Source: Schlesneria paludicola DSM 18645 (GTDB lineage Bacteria; Planctomycetota; Planctomycetia; Planctomycetales; Planctomycetaceae). Taken from it: 64,000 bases of DNA. The notes beneath the pieces are model-generated. The model saw nothing but the letters and a program-made list of their open reading frames with translations, had not been told where the DNA came from and did no database searches. Made by a program: the position numbers and the translations under genes. This document shows positions 1 to 9,276 of the stretch, one piece after another (position 1 is the stretch's first letter; the number at the start of each line of letters is the position of its first letter). The stretch spans positions 1,378,136 through 1,442,135 of the forward strand of contig NZ_JH636435.1 in NCBI RefSeq assembly GCF_000255655.1. The letters run 5' to 3'.

Positions 1-961
1 GAACCCGCTTTTCAATCGAGGCGACGCGGGTTGACAGTAAGCTGTCGCGCAGTGCCTCGTTTTGGAATGCAAGATCTTCGCCACCCGCCAGCAAGCGATG
101 ATCCGGAGTCGTTCGTAAATACAGATAGGGTCGTGCAGATTCCCAAATGAGACATTCTTCCGGCCAACCCGGAAAATGACTTAACGGTTCACTAATAAAG
201 GCGAACGTGCTTTGCAGCTTGGCAACCTTCGTCGGAAGAAACGTCTGACTTTCGTAACCACATGCGATAATTCCATACCGTCCTGTCGCGGATCCCCGCT
301 CCGTCACAAACGTAACGTCATTCTCTCCAATTCGAAAATCACAGACGCCACTCCGGTCAAAGACTTGACTCCCTCGATCGATCACTCGTCGTAACAGCGC
401 ATGCGTCATTCGATACGGATCAAGCTGTGCAGTACTGCGGGACCACAGGGCCGCTGGAGCCGGAAAATCGAATCGGGACTCCACAACATCCGCATCCCAA
501 AACTCAACCGGAAGTCCCTCCGCCTGGCGGATGTCACACTCCACACGCAATTTCGCGACGTCGGCTTCCGAAGAGGCTAAGTAGCACGAAGGTCGCTCAC
601 GGAACCCCACGTCGAAATCCAGTTCGTCGCTAATCGATTTGAGATAGCGGCAGGCATCGACCCCGGACCGATAGAGATCGTTCGCGACGGGGCCGCACCA
701 CCGCTGAAGATCTTGCAACAAGGTGTCGATTTCGTACTGAAGAAGTGCGGTACTCGCGCAGGTACTTCCACACCCGACATCGCGCGAATCCAGCATGACA
801 ACTGACAGGCCGTGCTGAGTTAATTGATCTGCAATCAAGCCACCCGTGATTCCCGCACCGACAACAACGACGTCCGCGGTGACGGCGTTTTCCAGCGTGG
901 GATAACTTTGAATCAGTCCATTGTTCAAAAACCAGAATGGCCGCTCGGAATGAAGTTTCAT
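1..961 (-). CDS. FAD-dependent oxidoreductase (DAO family), 3' end outside window
   Basis: The complement is open from an ATG at 961 to the window edge, giving at least 320 residues with no stop. Residues 31-41 read VVVVGAGITGG, the dinucleotide-binding GxGxxG motif of glycine/D-amino-acid oxidase type flavoproteins, followed by an acidic residue at the end of the second strand (VVMLDSRDV). Later stretches such as YGIIACGYES and LAGGEDLAFQ fit the FAD-contact regions of the DAO fold. The protein probably oxidises an amine or amino acid, but the substrate is unknown. There is no signal peptide, so it is likely cytoplasmic. The C-terminus is missing because the window ends. The neighbouring katE could remove H2O2 made by such an oxidase (inference). 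Confidence 0.82.
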   Translation of the reverse strand, partial: MKLHSERPFWFLNNGLIQSYPTLENAVTADVVVVGAGITGGLIADQLTQHGLSVVMLDSRDVGCGSTCASTALLQYEIDTLLQDLQRWCGPVANDLYRSGVDACRYLKSISDELDFDVGFRERPSCYLASSEADVAKLRVECDIRQAEGLPVEFWDADVVESRFDFPAPAALWSRSTAQLDPYRMTHALLRRVIDRGSQVFDRSGVCDFRIGENDVTFVTERGSATGRYGIIACGYESQTFLPTKVAKLQSTFAFISEPLSHFPGWPEECLIWESARPYLYLRTTPDHRLLAGGEDLAFQNEALRDSLLSTRVASIEKRV

Positions 962-1017
962 GAATTCAACGCACTTTGCGGGTTGAGATTAAACAGAAGT
1001 TTTCGTCGTATTAATGG

Positions 1018-1115
1018 TCTGCTGAAATAACGGGAACTGGCTCTGGCTCGCTTAAATACAAGTGTTCTGACATCGTCAAAGCGAAGATGACTGCCCCCCT
1101 TACTTCGTCAGGCTG
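1018..1115. repeat. R1 dispersed repeat, copy 1
   Basis: This is a diverged copy of the roughly 96 bp R1 element. It starts CTGCTGAAATAACGG and ends with TCAGGCTG as the inverted partner, and it carries the internal GGAACTGGCTC block shared by the other copies. It abuts the katE stop codon. Confidence 0.6.
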
Positions 1116-3290
1116 TTAACGAATTGGAAATAGTTTCGGCTCGCGAGACCAGTTGCGATGCTGGCTGATCGCATTCACAAACAGGTCGGCGACTCGTCCG
1201 GCCGTGCGATCTTCGCCGGTCGCGATCGCATCGTCATGATCCGTAATCCCCTTGCTAACCCGGGTTGTCATCAGGAATTCAACGGCGTTTCCGGTGGCTG
1301 CGATCGCTTTGCAATGTCGATACGCTTCCTCCACGAACTCGATAGCACGCGGATCGCTCTCAAGGATGGTGTTACTCTCAGTTCCCCCCGCCACATAGAC
1401 GGCGTCGAATAGTACCGAACACACCGTGGGCAGACTGAAGTCGACCGCGATTTCCGTTTTCTCATCCCCCATAACCATCCCGGCGTGAGGTGCAATCACC
1501 TTGGGGTCGCCCCCCGCGGCGATCAGGGCACGTTTGACAACAAGGAAGCTTTTCTCGTCGAAGCCAGGCGTCACCAGCATGGCAATTCGAGCCGTTTTCA
1601 TTCCAGGCTTCGCCGAGAGCACGATACTGAGGGGCGGCGATTGGGGGGCCTCGCCGACGAACTTCTTCGGTTGCAACGCTTTTGCGTCTGTGTCGGCTCC
1701 CACATTCGCATTCAAGTATCCGTCGATCTTTTTGGGAACATGCATTCCCAATCCAGTCGCCACATCGTCAGCCAGCCCACCGTCGATTTGTGACAGCAGG
1801 TACAGCATGCGTTCGCGGACGGCCAACGTGTCGCACTTTCCCAATTCAAAACGAAGTGCGTTCATGATGTGGGTTTGTTCGATGGGCGACTGGCTCTGAA
1901 AGAACATCGCCGCTTGACTGAAGTGATCCGTGAAACTGCGACTGCGAGCTCGAACCTTCGCAGCGTCGATCCGTTCCATCATCGACACAAATCCGCCTTC
2001 AGAACTCTTGGCCTGGTGAGGATCATTTCCCCCAAGTGAATTCGGATCGTAGGCCGTCTTACCTCGATTGATCATTTGACGCATGAACCCGTCACGCTGA
2101 TTATTGTGCACGGGATTGATTGGGCGATTGATCGGAATCTCATGGAAATTCGGACCACCCAGGCGAATCAATTGCGTGTCCGTATACGAGAACAATCGTC
2201 CTTGCAGCAAGGGATCGTTTGTGAAGTCAATTCCCGGAACGATGTTGCCGGTATGAAACGCAACCTGCTCCACTTCCGCGAAAAAGTTGTCCGGATTGCG
2301 ATCCAGCACAAGGCGTCCAAACGATGTGATCGGGACGAGTTCTTCAGGGACCAGCTTTGTTGGATCAAGCAGGTCAAAATCGAACTTGTGTTCATCTTTC
2401 TCGGGAATCAATTGCACGCCGACGTCCCATTCGGCCGCATTGCCACTCGCAATCGACTCCCACAGATCGCGACGGTGAAAATCCGGATCTGCACCCGAGA
2501 TCCGAACCGCTTCATCCCACAATACAGACTTCATGCCCAGTACAGGCTTGAGATGCCATTTGATGAAGTACGATTCATTGTTGGCGTTAATAAATCGAAA
2601 TGTGTGAACCCCGAAGCCTTCCATCATGCGAAGGCTTCTCGGAAGAGCACGATCGGACATCACCCACATGATCATGTGCGCCGCTTCTGGCGTGTGTGAG
2701 ATGAAGTCCCAAAAGGTATCGTGAGCGCTCGCTGCTTGCGGAATCTCATTGTGCGGCTCAGGTTTGACCGCGTGAATCAGATCAGGGAATTTCATCGCGT
2801 CCTGAATAAAGAACACCGGCATGTTGTTCCCAACAAGATCGAAATTCCCCTCGTCGGTATAAAATTTCACAGCAAACCCACGCACGTCACGGGCGAGATC
2901 CGATGAACCGCGCGATCCAGCAACGGTTGAAAAACGGACGAAGACCGGCGTTCGGTGGCCAGCCTCCTGTAGAAACGACGCGCGCGAATACTTGGCCATC
3001 GATTGCGTCAATTCAAAGTATCCGTGCGCTCCACTGCCTCGCGCATGAACCACGCGCTCGGGAATCCGCTCGTGGTCGAAGTGCGTAATTTTTTCACGTA
3101 ACAAAAAATCTTCGAGTAGCGTCGGTCCTCGATCCCCCGCCTTTAGCGAATTGTGATCGTCGTTGATCCGCACGCCTTGATTGCTCGTCAAGAACTCTCC
3201 GGCTCCATCAACCGTATGCTGATCGAGATCGATGGCCTTGGCATTAGGTGACGAATTTGCTGATGGATGTGTCGAACGTTTCTTCGCCAT
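1116..3290 (-). CDS. katE: Large-subunit catalase, HPII/KatE type
   Basis: The product converts two H2O2 to water and O2 with a b- or d-type haem in the cytoplasm. It has 724 residues, the size of large-subunit clade II catalases (about 700-750), against about 500 for small-subunit enzymes. The distal haem histidine lies in VVHARGSGAHG (His82), the Asn region in FDLVGNNMPVFF, and the proximal haem tyrosine in GRLFSYTDTQ (Tyr369). After the core, from about residue 565, comes a DJ-1/PfpI-like (type 1 glutamine amidotransferase-like) flavodoxin-fold domain (RIAMLVTPGFDEKSF, VYVAGGTES), the hallmark of HPII. The ATG follows the purine-rich GGAAAAAATC. It sits next to a FAD oxidase and redox dehydrogenases, consistent with an oxidative-stress role. 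Confidence 0.95.
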   Translation of the reverse strand: MAKKRSTHPSANSSPNAKAIDLDQHTVDGAGEFLTSNQGVRINDDHNSLKAGDRGPTLLEDFLLREKITHFDHERIPERVVHARGSGAHGYFELTQSMAKYSRASFLQEAGHRTPVFVRFSTVAGSRGSSDLARDVRGFAVKFYTDEGNFDLVGNNMPVFFIQDAMKFPDLIHAVKPEPHNEIPQAASAHDTFWDFISHTPEAAHMIMWVMSDRALPRSLRMMEGFGVHTFRFINANNESYFIKWHLKPVLGMKSVLWDEAVRISGADPDFHRRDLWESIASGNAAEWDVGVQLIPEKDEHKFDFDLLDPTKLVPEELVPITSFGRLVLDRNPDNFFAEVEQVAFHTGNIVPGIDFTNDPLLQGRLFSYTDTQLIRLGGPNFHEIPINRPINPVHNNQRDGFMRQMINRGKTAYDPNSLGGNDPHQAKSSEGGFVSMMERIDAAKVRARSRSFTDHFSQAAMFFQSQSPIEQTHIMNALRFELGKCDTLAVRERMLYLLSQIDGGLADDVATGLGMHVPKKIDGYLNANVGADTDAKALQPKKFVGEAPQSPPLSIVLSAKPGMKTARIAMLVTPGFDEKSFLVVKRALIAAGGDPKVIAPHAGMVMGDEKTEIAVDFSLPTVCSVLFDAVYVAGGTESNTILESDPRAIEFVEEAYRHCKAIAATGNAVEFLMTTRVSKGITDHDDAIATGEDRTAGRVADLFVNAISQHRNWSREPKLFPIR

Positions 3291-3766
3291 GGAGATTTTT
3301 TCCTACAACTGCGAACGTATAATTAGGATCGCCATCACCGCATCATGCTGGATTCGGCATTGTCGAATGCACGAGACGACAAGTTGAGAGAACACCCCTG
3401 AAGTGGGGAAATGCTGTCGAATCAGGACGATCCAATGCCGCTCCTCAGTCACCAGGCACCTCGAAATGCCGCGACAGGTGACCAAAAATGCCGTTAGGTC
3501 GTCGCAATGACCATCGCCCAGAGCACCTGAAGCGAAGAGGCAACAGCCACCGGCGATCACGCGCAATACGATCGTAGTACTGCGACGACCACGTGCTGAT
3601 GATGAGTTCCATCCAAGAAACAATAGCGCAATGGATTGAAAACTGAGAAGGACGGGAACTCGCAATCGTGATCGCGAGCCCCCGACCTCACCTCAGTTCC
3701 AGCTTTGAAGTTTTGTCCCTCAAGACGCAGCCAGCGCCACGTCGTCAAGGCGCAAAACCTATTCCA
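3291..3766. other. Intergenic region, no supported gene
   Basis: This is the 476 bp upstream of katE. A complement reading frame at 3303-3665 is open, but its translation is Cys/Arg/Ser-rich, has no ribosome binding site and resembles no family known to me. I regard it as non-coding. The katE promoter should lie near 3291-3450, but no clear -35/-10 pair is recognised. Confidence 0.4.
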
Positions 3767-4201
3767 CTATTTGTCGCACGGACCGCAGTCTTTGTTCTTG
3801 CCGTAGGCCCACCCGCGTCGAATGGCCGCTTGCCGGCGTTCCCATTCCGTTGAGTCGCCAAAGTCTTTGCGCAACGCCGCTTCGGTCTTGTCGTCCCACT
3901 CACTGTTGAAGTGTCGACTTGCCGCATACCCATAGCGGTACGCTGGCTCATCGTCGTCGTTGTAGGCGTCGAGCTTGCCATCGTTGGAATGTGGCGTTTT
4001 TGCATTGCCAGGCGGAATCGGTTTCGATCCCGCGGCTTGAGAAATCGTATCGCCGACTTGCTGATTCAAATTCGGCTCATTTCCGCCGAAATCGTGCTTG
4101 GTCTGTTTCCAATCACGGCGAAACGCTGCTTGGACTTTCGACCAGGCGGAATCGTCTTCATCGGTGTACCAGGAGGGACGAGTATATTGTGTGGTTGCCA
4201 T
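3767..4201 (-). CDS. Hypothetical helical protein with tryptophan-anchored repeats
   Basis: 144 residues from an ATG at 4201 preceded by AAAGGA seven bases upstream. An upstream in-frame extension to 4372 lacks a comparable site. Two similar helical segments can be seen: WSKVQAAFRRDWKQTKHDF near residue 20, and a C-terminal WERRQAAIRRGWAYGKNK near residue 120. Between them lies an acidic, Asn/Asp-rich linker. There is no signal peptide and no membrane segment. The repeated W...AxRRxW pattern resembles small conserved bacterial proteins of unknown function thought to be stress related, but I cannot name a family. Its place beside katE and the SDR/ADH genes is suggestive only. Confidence 0.7.
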   Translation of the reverse strand: MATTQYTRPSWYTDEDDSAWSKVQAAFRRDWKQTKHDFGGNEPNLNQQVGDTISQAAGSKPIPPGNAKTPHSNDGKLDAYNDDDEPAYRYGYAASRHFNSEWDDKTEAALRKDFGDSTEWERRQAAIRRGWAYGKNKDCGPCDK

Positions 4202-4802
4202 TGGAACTGATCCTTTGTGATGGGAATTCGGATTGAAGTCACCCAGACGCAACTCCGACAGAGTGGTGCCTGCTGATTCACAAGCCGTTGCAGAAGGCGT
4301 ACCAATTCCCATACGTCTTATTTCCAGCGGAATGCGGCGAGTCTGTTGCTCAAGATGGGCCCTAATGGCCAATCGGTCTCACCGTCCCTGATCGATTGCA
4401 ATCCACGCCGAAAGCCAAGCGCGCAATCCGTTCCCGATTGCACATGTCCCAAACCCTCACCTGGTTGTACTCGGCGTCGCCTGCAGACCTCACGCCCGAT
4501 TCGAATCGTCGACCCGAGAGGTCCGCAATCACCGATCAATATGCCTAAGTTTTAGGGGTAACCGTTCACCGGCCGGGGATTGGCTCATTTTCCCGCGGTC
4601 AAGCGAAGGTCACGATAGTCGATGCAAAATTGCGTGAATCGCATCCCTTCATCTCGGTGACGGCATCCAAACGAAGACTCGGGAACAATTCATGCTCACA
4701 GGCCAAACGTTTATCAGAACTTCTGTTCGCCTCGTTTCCAGCCTCAAAGTCTGTAGGCCAGAACTCTACCAATCCGTTGCCGCGTCCTGAGAGGATTTGC
4801 CA
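4202..4802. other. Intergenic region between divergent genes
   Basis: 600 bp separate two divergently transcribed genes (the helical protein and the SDR), so both promoters should lie here. The only recognisable structure is half of an R2 repeat near 4558-4640. No convincing reading frame is present. Confidence 0.4.
4558..4640. repeat. R2 dispersed repeat, truncated copy
   Basis: It starts GTAACCGTTCACCGG and continues through the R2 core (GGCTCATTTTCCCGCGG, then TCGATGCAAAATTG) before losing similarity. The distal terminal inverted repeat seen in the copies at 44908-45041 and 62055-62184 is missing. Confidence 0.65.
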
Positions 4803-5675
4803 ATGTCGACCGATACACGTCCCAAGTCACCGATGAAACCACAAGTGCAACCCAAGCCAGGCCTCGACTCAGAGATGAGTCCACAACCCCAGTATCAAGC
4901 TCGCGGGTACAAAGGTGCGGAGAAGTTGCTCGATCGAGTCGCGCTGATTTCCGGCGGCGATTCTGGCATCGGCCGCGCGGTCGCCGTCCTTTACGCTCGC
5001 GAAGGTGCCGATGTCGCAATTATCTATCTCCCTGCCGAACAATCGGACACAGAGACAACAAAGTCAGCCGTTGAAGCAGAAGGCCGTCGGGCACTTCTCA
5101 TCCCCGGCGATGTCACGCACAGCGTGTTTTGCAAGCAGGCCGTTGAAGCGACGATTCGGCATTTCGGAAAGCTCGACATCCTTGTGAATAACGCAGCGTA
5201 TCAACAAACACATGCATCACCCGAAGCCATTACCGATGAAGAGTGGGAAAAGACATTCCGCACAAACATCTTCGGTTATTTCTACCTCGTTCGTGCGGCG
5301 TTGCCTCACCTGAAATCGGGAAGCTCAATCATTAATACAGGGTCAATTACCGGCCTCGAAGGCAGCAAGGACCTGATTGACTATGCCTCCACGAAAGGCG
5401 CAATCCATGCCTTCACGAAATCACTGGCACAGAATCTCGCCGATCGTCACATCCGGGTGAACTGCGTCGCGCCCGGTCCCATTTGGACACCACTGCAACC
5501 CGTTTCCAAACCGGCGGAAAAGGTCGCTAAACATGGACAGGATACACCGATGGGGCGCCCAGGCCAGCCCGATGAGGTGTCGCCAGCGTATGTGTTCTTC
5601 GCGTCAGAAGTCGACTCAAGCTACATCAGCGGCGAGGTCCTGACGATTCTCGGAGGCGAAACGAAAGCAGGATGA
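4803..5675 (+). CDS. SDR family NAD(P)-dependent oxidoreductase (YghA-like)
   Basis: A 290-residue short-chain dehydrogenase. The cofactor motif is SGGDSGIG (residues 50-57), the NNA motif is in ILVNNAAYQ, and the catalytic pair is Tyr194/Lys198 in DYASTKGA. The Ser is in the INTGSITG segment. The Pro-rich N-terminal 40 residues before the Rossmann fold are typical of the YghA / general stress protein 39 branch of SDRs. These enzymes reduce aldehydes or ketones, and the real substrate is not known. Start: ATG 4803 with GAGAGG upstream; a TTG two codons earlier is less likely. The zinc dehydrogenase follows 92 bp downstream on the same strand, and the two may act on related carbonyl compounds. 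Confidence 0.92.
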   Translation: MSTDTRPKSPMKPQVQPKPGLDSEMSPQPQYQARGYKGAEKLLDRVALISGGDSGIGRAVAVLYAREGADVAIIYLPAEQSDTETTKSAVEAEGRRALLIPGDVTHSVFCKQAVEATIRHFGKLDILVNNAAYQQTHASPEAITDEEWEKTFRTNIFGYFYLVRAALPHLKSGSSIINTGSITGLEGSKDLIDYASTKGAIHAFTKSLAQNLADRHIRVNCVAPGPIWTPLQPVSKPAEKVAKHGQDTPMGRPGQPDEVSPAYVFFASEVDSSYISGEVLTILGGETKAG

Positions 5676-5767
5676 TCCCCATCCGCTTTCCACCATTCTG
5701 TCCCGACCGAAATCGAAGCAACTGCAAAATTCTCATGGCAATTTCACTCGAGCGGATGAGGTCGAAT

Positions 5768-6940
5768 ATGAAAGCTCTCTGTTGGCACAAGGTTGGCGAC
5801 GTTCGAGTCGACACGGTTCCCGATCCCAAGATCCAGGATCCTCGCGATGCAATTATCAAAATTACCGCAAGCGGTATCTGCGGTTCAGACTTGCACCTTC
5901 TCAATGGGTACGTCCCCACGATGGCGAGCGGCGATATTCTCGGTCACGAACCGATGGGTGAAGTGGTCGAAGTGGGAAGTGCCATTCGCAATTTGAAAAT
6001 CGGAGACCGCGTCGTCGTACCGTTTACCATCTCGTGCGGAAGCTGCTTCTTTTGTCAAAAACAGCTTTATTCCTGCTGTGACAACTCGAATCCGAATGCG
6101 GATCAAGCGAAAGTCGCAATGGGCCATGCCCCCGCAGGGTTATTCGGCTTTTCGCATCTCTTTGGCGGCTTCTCGGGCGGACAGGCAGAATTTCTTCGCG
6201 TCCCCTATGCGGATATCGGCCCGTTGAAAATCGAATCGGGACTTCCCGACGAAAAGGTTTTATTCCTGTCCGATATCTTTCCCACGGGTTACATGGCAGC
6301 CGAGAACTGCGGGATCGAAGCCGGTGACACGGTCGCCGTCTGGAGTTGCGGACCTGTCGCGCAGTTCGCCATTCAAAGTTGCTGGATGATGGGTGCTGAA
6401 AGGGTCATCGCAATCGATCGCGTTGCGGAACGTCTCGAACTTGCTCGAACGTACGGAAAAGCGGAAGTCATCAATTTTGAGAAGGAAAACGTCGCCGTTC
6501 GCTTGGATGAGATGACAAAAGGACGCGGTCCAGATCGATGCATTGATGCTGTAGGCTGCGAAGCGCACGCCGCCGGAATGACCGGTGCCGCATATGATGC
6601 ACTCAAATCGTCGGTCAGCATGTCAACAGACCGAGGCTATGTCCTTCAGCAGGCGATTATGAGCTGTCGAAAAGGAGGAACCATCTCCGTTCCCGGTGCC
6701 TATGCAGGCTACCCCGATAAGCTTCCTTTCGGAGCCTTCATGAACAAGGGCCTGACAATGAAATCGGGCCAAACGCACATGCAAAAATATATGAAACCGC
6801 TTTTGAAGAAGATCGAAGACGGCTTGATCGATCCGTCAGCGATCATCACGCATCGCGTGAAGCTCGCCGATGCCCCCGAAGCGTATAAGACATTCCGAGA
6901 CAAAAAAGAGGGCTGCATCAAAGTTGTGCTAACACCATAA
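5768..6940 (+). CDS. Zinc-dependent alcohol dehydrogenase, formaldehyde-dehydrogenase-like
   Basis: A 390-residue medium-chain dehydrogenase. Catalytic zinc ligands are Cys38 (GICGSDLH) and His60/Glu61 (LGHEP). A structural zinc cluster is formed by Cys90, Cys93, Cys96 and Cys104. The segment SCGSCFFC and the length match glutathione-independent formaldehyde dehydrogenase-like proteins rather than short ADHs. The NAD-binding region follows ([14 protein letters not shown], where the usual GxGxxG is a CGPVA variant as in FdhA). The ATG at 5768 is preceded by GAGG at a good spacing; upstream in-frame starts lack this. It sits between the SDR and an isochorismatase-like gene in one direction, probably one operon. 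Confidence 0.9.
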   Translation: MKALCWHKVGDVRVDTVPDPKIQDPRDAIIKITASGICGSDLHLLNGYVPTMASGDILGHEPMGEVVEVGSAIRNLKIGDRVVVPFTISCGSCFFCQKQLYSCCDNSNPNADQAKVAMGHAPAGLFGFSHLFGGFSGGQAEFLRVPYADIGPLKIESGLPDEKVLFLSDIFPTGYMAAENCGIEAGDTVAVWSCGPVAQFAIQSCWMMGAERVIAIDRVAERLELARTYGKAEVINFEKENVAVRLDEMTKGRGPDRCIDAVGCEAHAAGMTGAAYDALKSSVSMSTDRGYVLQQAIMSCRKGGTISVPGAYAGYPDKLPFGAFMNKGLTMKSGQTHMQKYMKPLLKKIEDGLIDPSAIITHRVKLADAPEAYKTFRDKKEGCIKVVLTP

Positions 6941-6985
6941 GCAGAGCGGATCAGATGGGTTCGGCCGCATGGCGGAGAGTTTCTG

Positions 6986-7582
6986 ATGCCAGCCATTAAT
7001 CCCGACTTGCATGGGAATGCGCCTGATAAGTGTGGCCTGGCACTGCTCCTCATTGATGTGATTAACGACTTCGATTTCCCAGAAGGAGAGCAACTGCTGT
7101 CGCAGGCACAGGGTATCGCACCAGCGATCGCGAGACTGGCTCAAAAGGCTCGGTCAATCGGAGTTCCTGTCCATTACGTGAACGATAACTTCGGTCGATG
7201 GCGTTCTGATCTCCGGGCGCAAATCGCGCATTGCCTGCACGACGAAGGACGAGGGGAAAATTTCGTTCGGCAGCTTCGTCCTGAGGAAGGCGATTACTTC
7301 GTGTTGAAGCCGAAACACTCTGGCTTCTTCTCGACGACTTTAGAGACACTGCTCAGATATCATGGTGCCGAAAGATTGATCGTCACGGGAATCGCAACGA
7401 ACATCCGCGTGCTCTTCACACCCAATGACGCCTACATGCGAGATTTTTCGCTCATCGTGCCTTCTGATTGCGTTGCATCGAACACCACAGAATTGAATCG
7501 ATTTGCGTTGGACGAAATGCGTACGATTCTCAAGGCCGATCTTCGCCGTTCAGACGCAATCGAACTGCGGCAGAAGACATGA
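6986..7582 (+). CDS. Isochorismatase-family protein lacking the catalytic cysteine
   Basis: 198 residues with the isochorismatase/cysteine hydrolase fold. Asp24 in LLLIDVINDFDF and the Lys in LKPKHSGFF are the conserved Asp and Lys of the catalytic triad. The third position, normally Cys in TGIATNICVLFT, is Arg141 here (TGIATNIRVLFT; codon CGC instead of TGC). The cis-peptide region and the downstream DAYMRDF are intact, so the fold is probably preserved but thiol chemistry should be lost. GGAG lies eight bases before the ATG. It is last in the SDR-ADH series, with a 45 bp gap. It could be a binding or regulatory protein, or a recent point mutant. Confidence 0.88.
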   Translation: MPAINPDLHGNAPDKCGLALLLIDVINDFDFPEGEQLLSQAQGIAPAIARLAQKARSIGVPVHYVNDNFGRWRSDLRAQIAHCLHDEGRGENFVRQLRPEEGDYFVLKPKHSGFFSTTLETLLRYHGAERLIVTGIATNIRVLFTPNDAYMRDFSLIVPSDCVASNTTELNRFALDEMRTILKADLRRSDAIELRQKT

Positions 7583-7663
7583 CAGATCTTCCCCCGATGG
7601 CCGATGGCCATGTTGCAGATCATTGTTGAGCTGAAAAAAACAGACGTCACTGACGACATTCAA

Positions 7664-7759
7664 CAGCCTATTGAAGTAACGGGGGACTGGCTCTGACGAG
7701 TTCAAAAAGCCATGACATCATGAATGGCATGTGCCAGTCCTCCTGACTTCAACAGGCCG
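7664..7759. repeat. R1 dispersed repeat, copy 2
   Basis: Terminal inverted repeat CAGCCTATTGAAGT pairs with ACTTCAACAGGC. The internal GGGGACTGGCTC and GCCATGACATCATG blocks are shared with the other R1 copies. It lies in the 370 bp gap 7583-7952 between two convergent genes, which holds nothing else recognisable. Confidence 0.75.
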
Positions 7760-7952
7760 CCAAATCGAACGAGATCGATCAACGAACGAACATCGCAAAT
7801 GCGGCCAGCCTTCGATCGATTGTGATCTCGTCATGCGACTCCTGCGGCCACGCATGAACCGGCTTTGGACAGCGCCATAACGATCGGGATCGAACGGCTT
7901 CGATACAAAAATTCCGCAATACCGGGTTGCGAGAATCCCGATCCCAGACAGA

Positions 7953-8363
7953 TCACTTTCTCGCAAGGAGCTGATGGATCAAGGCCTTCAGTTCTGAGAC
8001 ATGCCGCCCCTTAACAGAATGTCCATCGAAGCCATTCGTGAGACAGAACTCCACGTCTCGATCCGCGCCGTAGCCTGTCATGGCAATGATGGCAGGTTGG
8101 GACGTCAGGTCCATTTGCCTAATGGCCGCGCAAGCTTGAATGCCATTCATCCTGGGCAGGTTCAGATCAAGCAGGACAACGTCGGGCTGATACCTCTCAA
8201 CCGATGTCAATGCATCGACACCATTGTGGACCACCGACGTCTCGAATCCATCCTCTCGTAAAAGTACCGCCAACGTCGAAGTGATGTCAGGATTGTCATC
8301 AACGACAAGGACTCGGGGATTGACAGTGGAGGCGCGATATCCAGGAGATGCGGCTTGCTTCAT
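7953..8363 (-). CDS. Single-domain response regulator (CheY-like)
   Basis: 136 residues, a lone REC domain with no output domain. The acidic pocket is in VLVVDDNPD, the phospho-acceptor Asp in VVLLDLNLPRMNG, the switch Thr in IIAMTGYG and the conserved Lys in GHSVKGRHV. In most REC domains this Lys is followed by Pro (KP); here it is Gly. A roughly 17-residue N-terminal tail precedes the domain. It probably relays phosphate from an unlinked hybrid kinase such as the one at 17520-20174, whose own REC domain is similar in wording (inference). Its start lies just after the end of the frameshifted small gene upstream, so the two may be cotranscribed. Confidence 0.9.
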   Translation of the reverse strand: MKQAASPGYRASTVNPRVLVVDDNPDITSTLAVLLREDGFETSVVHNGVDALTSVERYQPDVVLLDLNLPRMNGIQACAAIRQMDLTSQPAIIAMTGYGADRDVEFCLTNGFDGHSVKGRHVSELKALIHQLLARK

Positions 8364-8366
8364 GCT

Positions 8367-8620
8367 TCATTCAATCCATTTGGCGAAATTTGAGTCCGGC
8401 AACGCCACCGCGATGGCAGGCCCCACGAACTCCGGCTTGTCGATGTCATCATGATACGAAACGCGTCAAGACCGTCGATTCGTATCTGAGGAAGTTGAAA
8501 GGGATCGGCTGTAAACTCATGAACCTCCATGACCTCTGCAACCGCGTACCATTCTCCCTTGATGAACTCCGCACTTATTATGACAGACTTAGCGCTTGAA
8601 GCCAAAGTGTCCTGCGTCAC
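8367..8620 (-). pseudogene. Small hypothetical gene with apparent 1-base frameshift
   Basis: The first part, from GTG 8620, reads as ordinary protein (AEFIKGEWYAVAEVMEVHEF, then ADPFQLPQIRIDGLDAF). Near 8462 the reading turns into Arg/Ser/Trp-rich text. Shifting by one base restores a plausible ending, DIDKPEFVGPAIAVALPDS then NFAKWIE, with a stop at 8367. Loss of one T from a run at GCGTTTCG would explain this. The unshifted frame stops at 8360 and would overlap the response regulator start by ATGA, so a genuine shorter protein cannot be excluded. It could also be a sequencing error. Function unknown. Confidence 0.5.
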
Positions 8621-9276
8621 GCGAGCGGACTTTCATCCTAGAACGACCACACATCGCGTGAACGTTTGAGCTGACATCGCAGGATTCGGCAACATGAACG
8701 ACGACATATCGATTCTCTGCTCCGGGTCTTGATGGAACTCGACGGATGAAATCGTTCGCGAACGTGCCGAGGATTGAGGTCGTAAAGGCCGCTCACAAGC
8801 GTCGTGATCATTGACCGCCCCAAGTTCCTGACCCGTTGACTCAAGCGAAGTGGAGCGTGATGAATTACGAAATGTGCCGGATGGCAAAGTTTTGATGTCA
8901 AACCAGCTCTCACGATCAGAAGCAGCTTCACGATCAAGACGCGTGGCGTCTCAATCTGATGATGGATTTCATGCGCATGCCGAACACGAAAGAATATCCT
9001 TCGTCCGTTCGCACCTTTAGCAGCAGGTGAAGCAGCAAGGGGGCCGCTCGGCATTTGCAATATCACGAGCTTTCACATCCAAGTGAAACCAGCCACCGTT
9101 CCTTCTGCAGACGGTGAAGATGGCATCTCAACCTCGAAGAAGCGAGGTCCTGCGAATCGCGCAACGCGACACGAGTGGTATTCAACGTATGAATTTGTCA
9201 TAAGAGCGCTATTCTCTGATTGAGAGTCCTCTCAAATCATGATCGAGCGATCCTCTTCTGAAATAGCGGAACTGCT
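8621..9276. other. Intergenic region, nothing recognised
   Basis: 656 bp between a complement-strand gene pair and a plus-strand membrane protein. The reading frames here have poor codon texture and no ribosome binding sites. It may include a decayed gene, but I cannot identify one. Confidence 0.35.

Noticed and set aside
3303..3665. Open complement frame of 120 codons upstream of katE
   Set aside because: No ribosome binding site, no domain and a composition rich in Cys, Arg and Ser typical of non-coding frames in GC-rich DNA.
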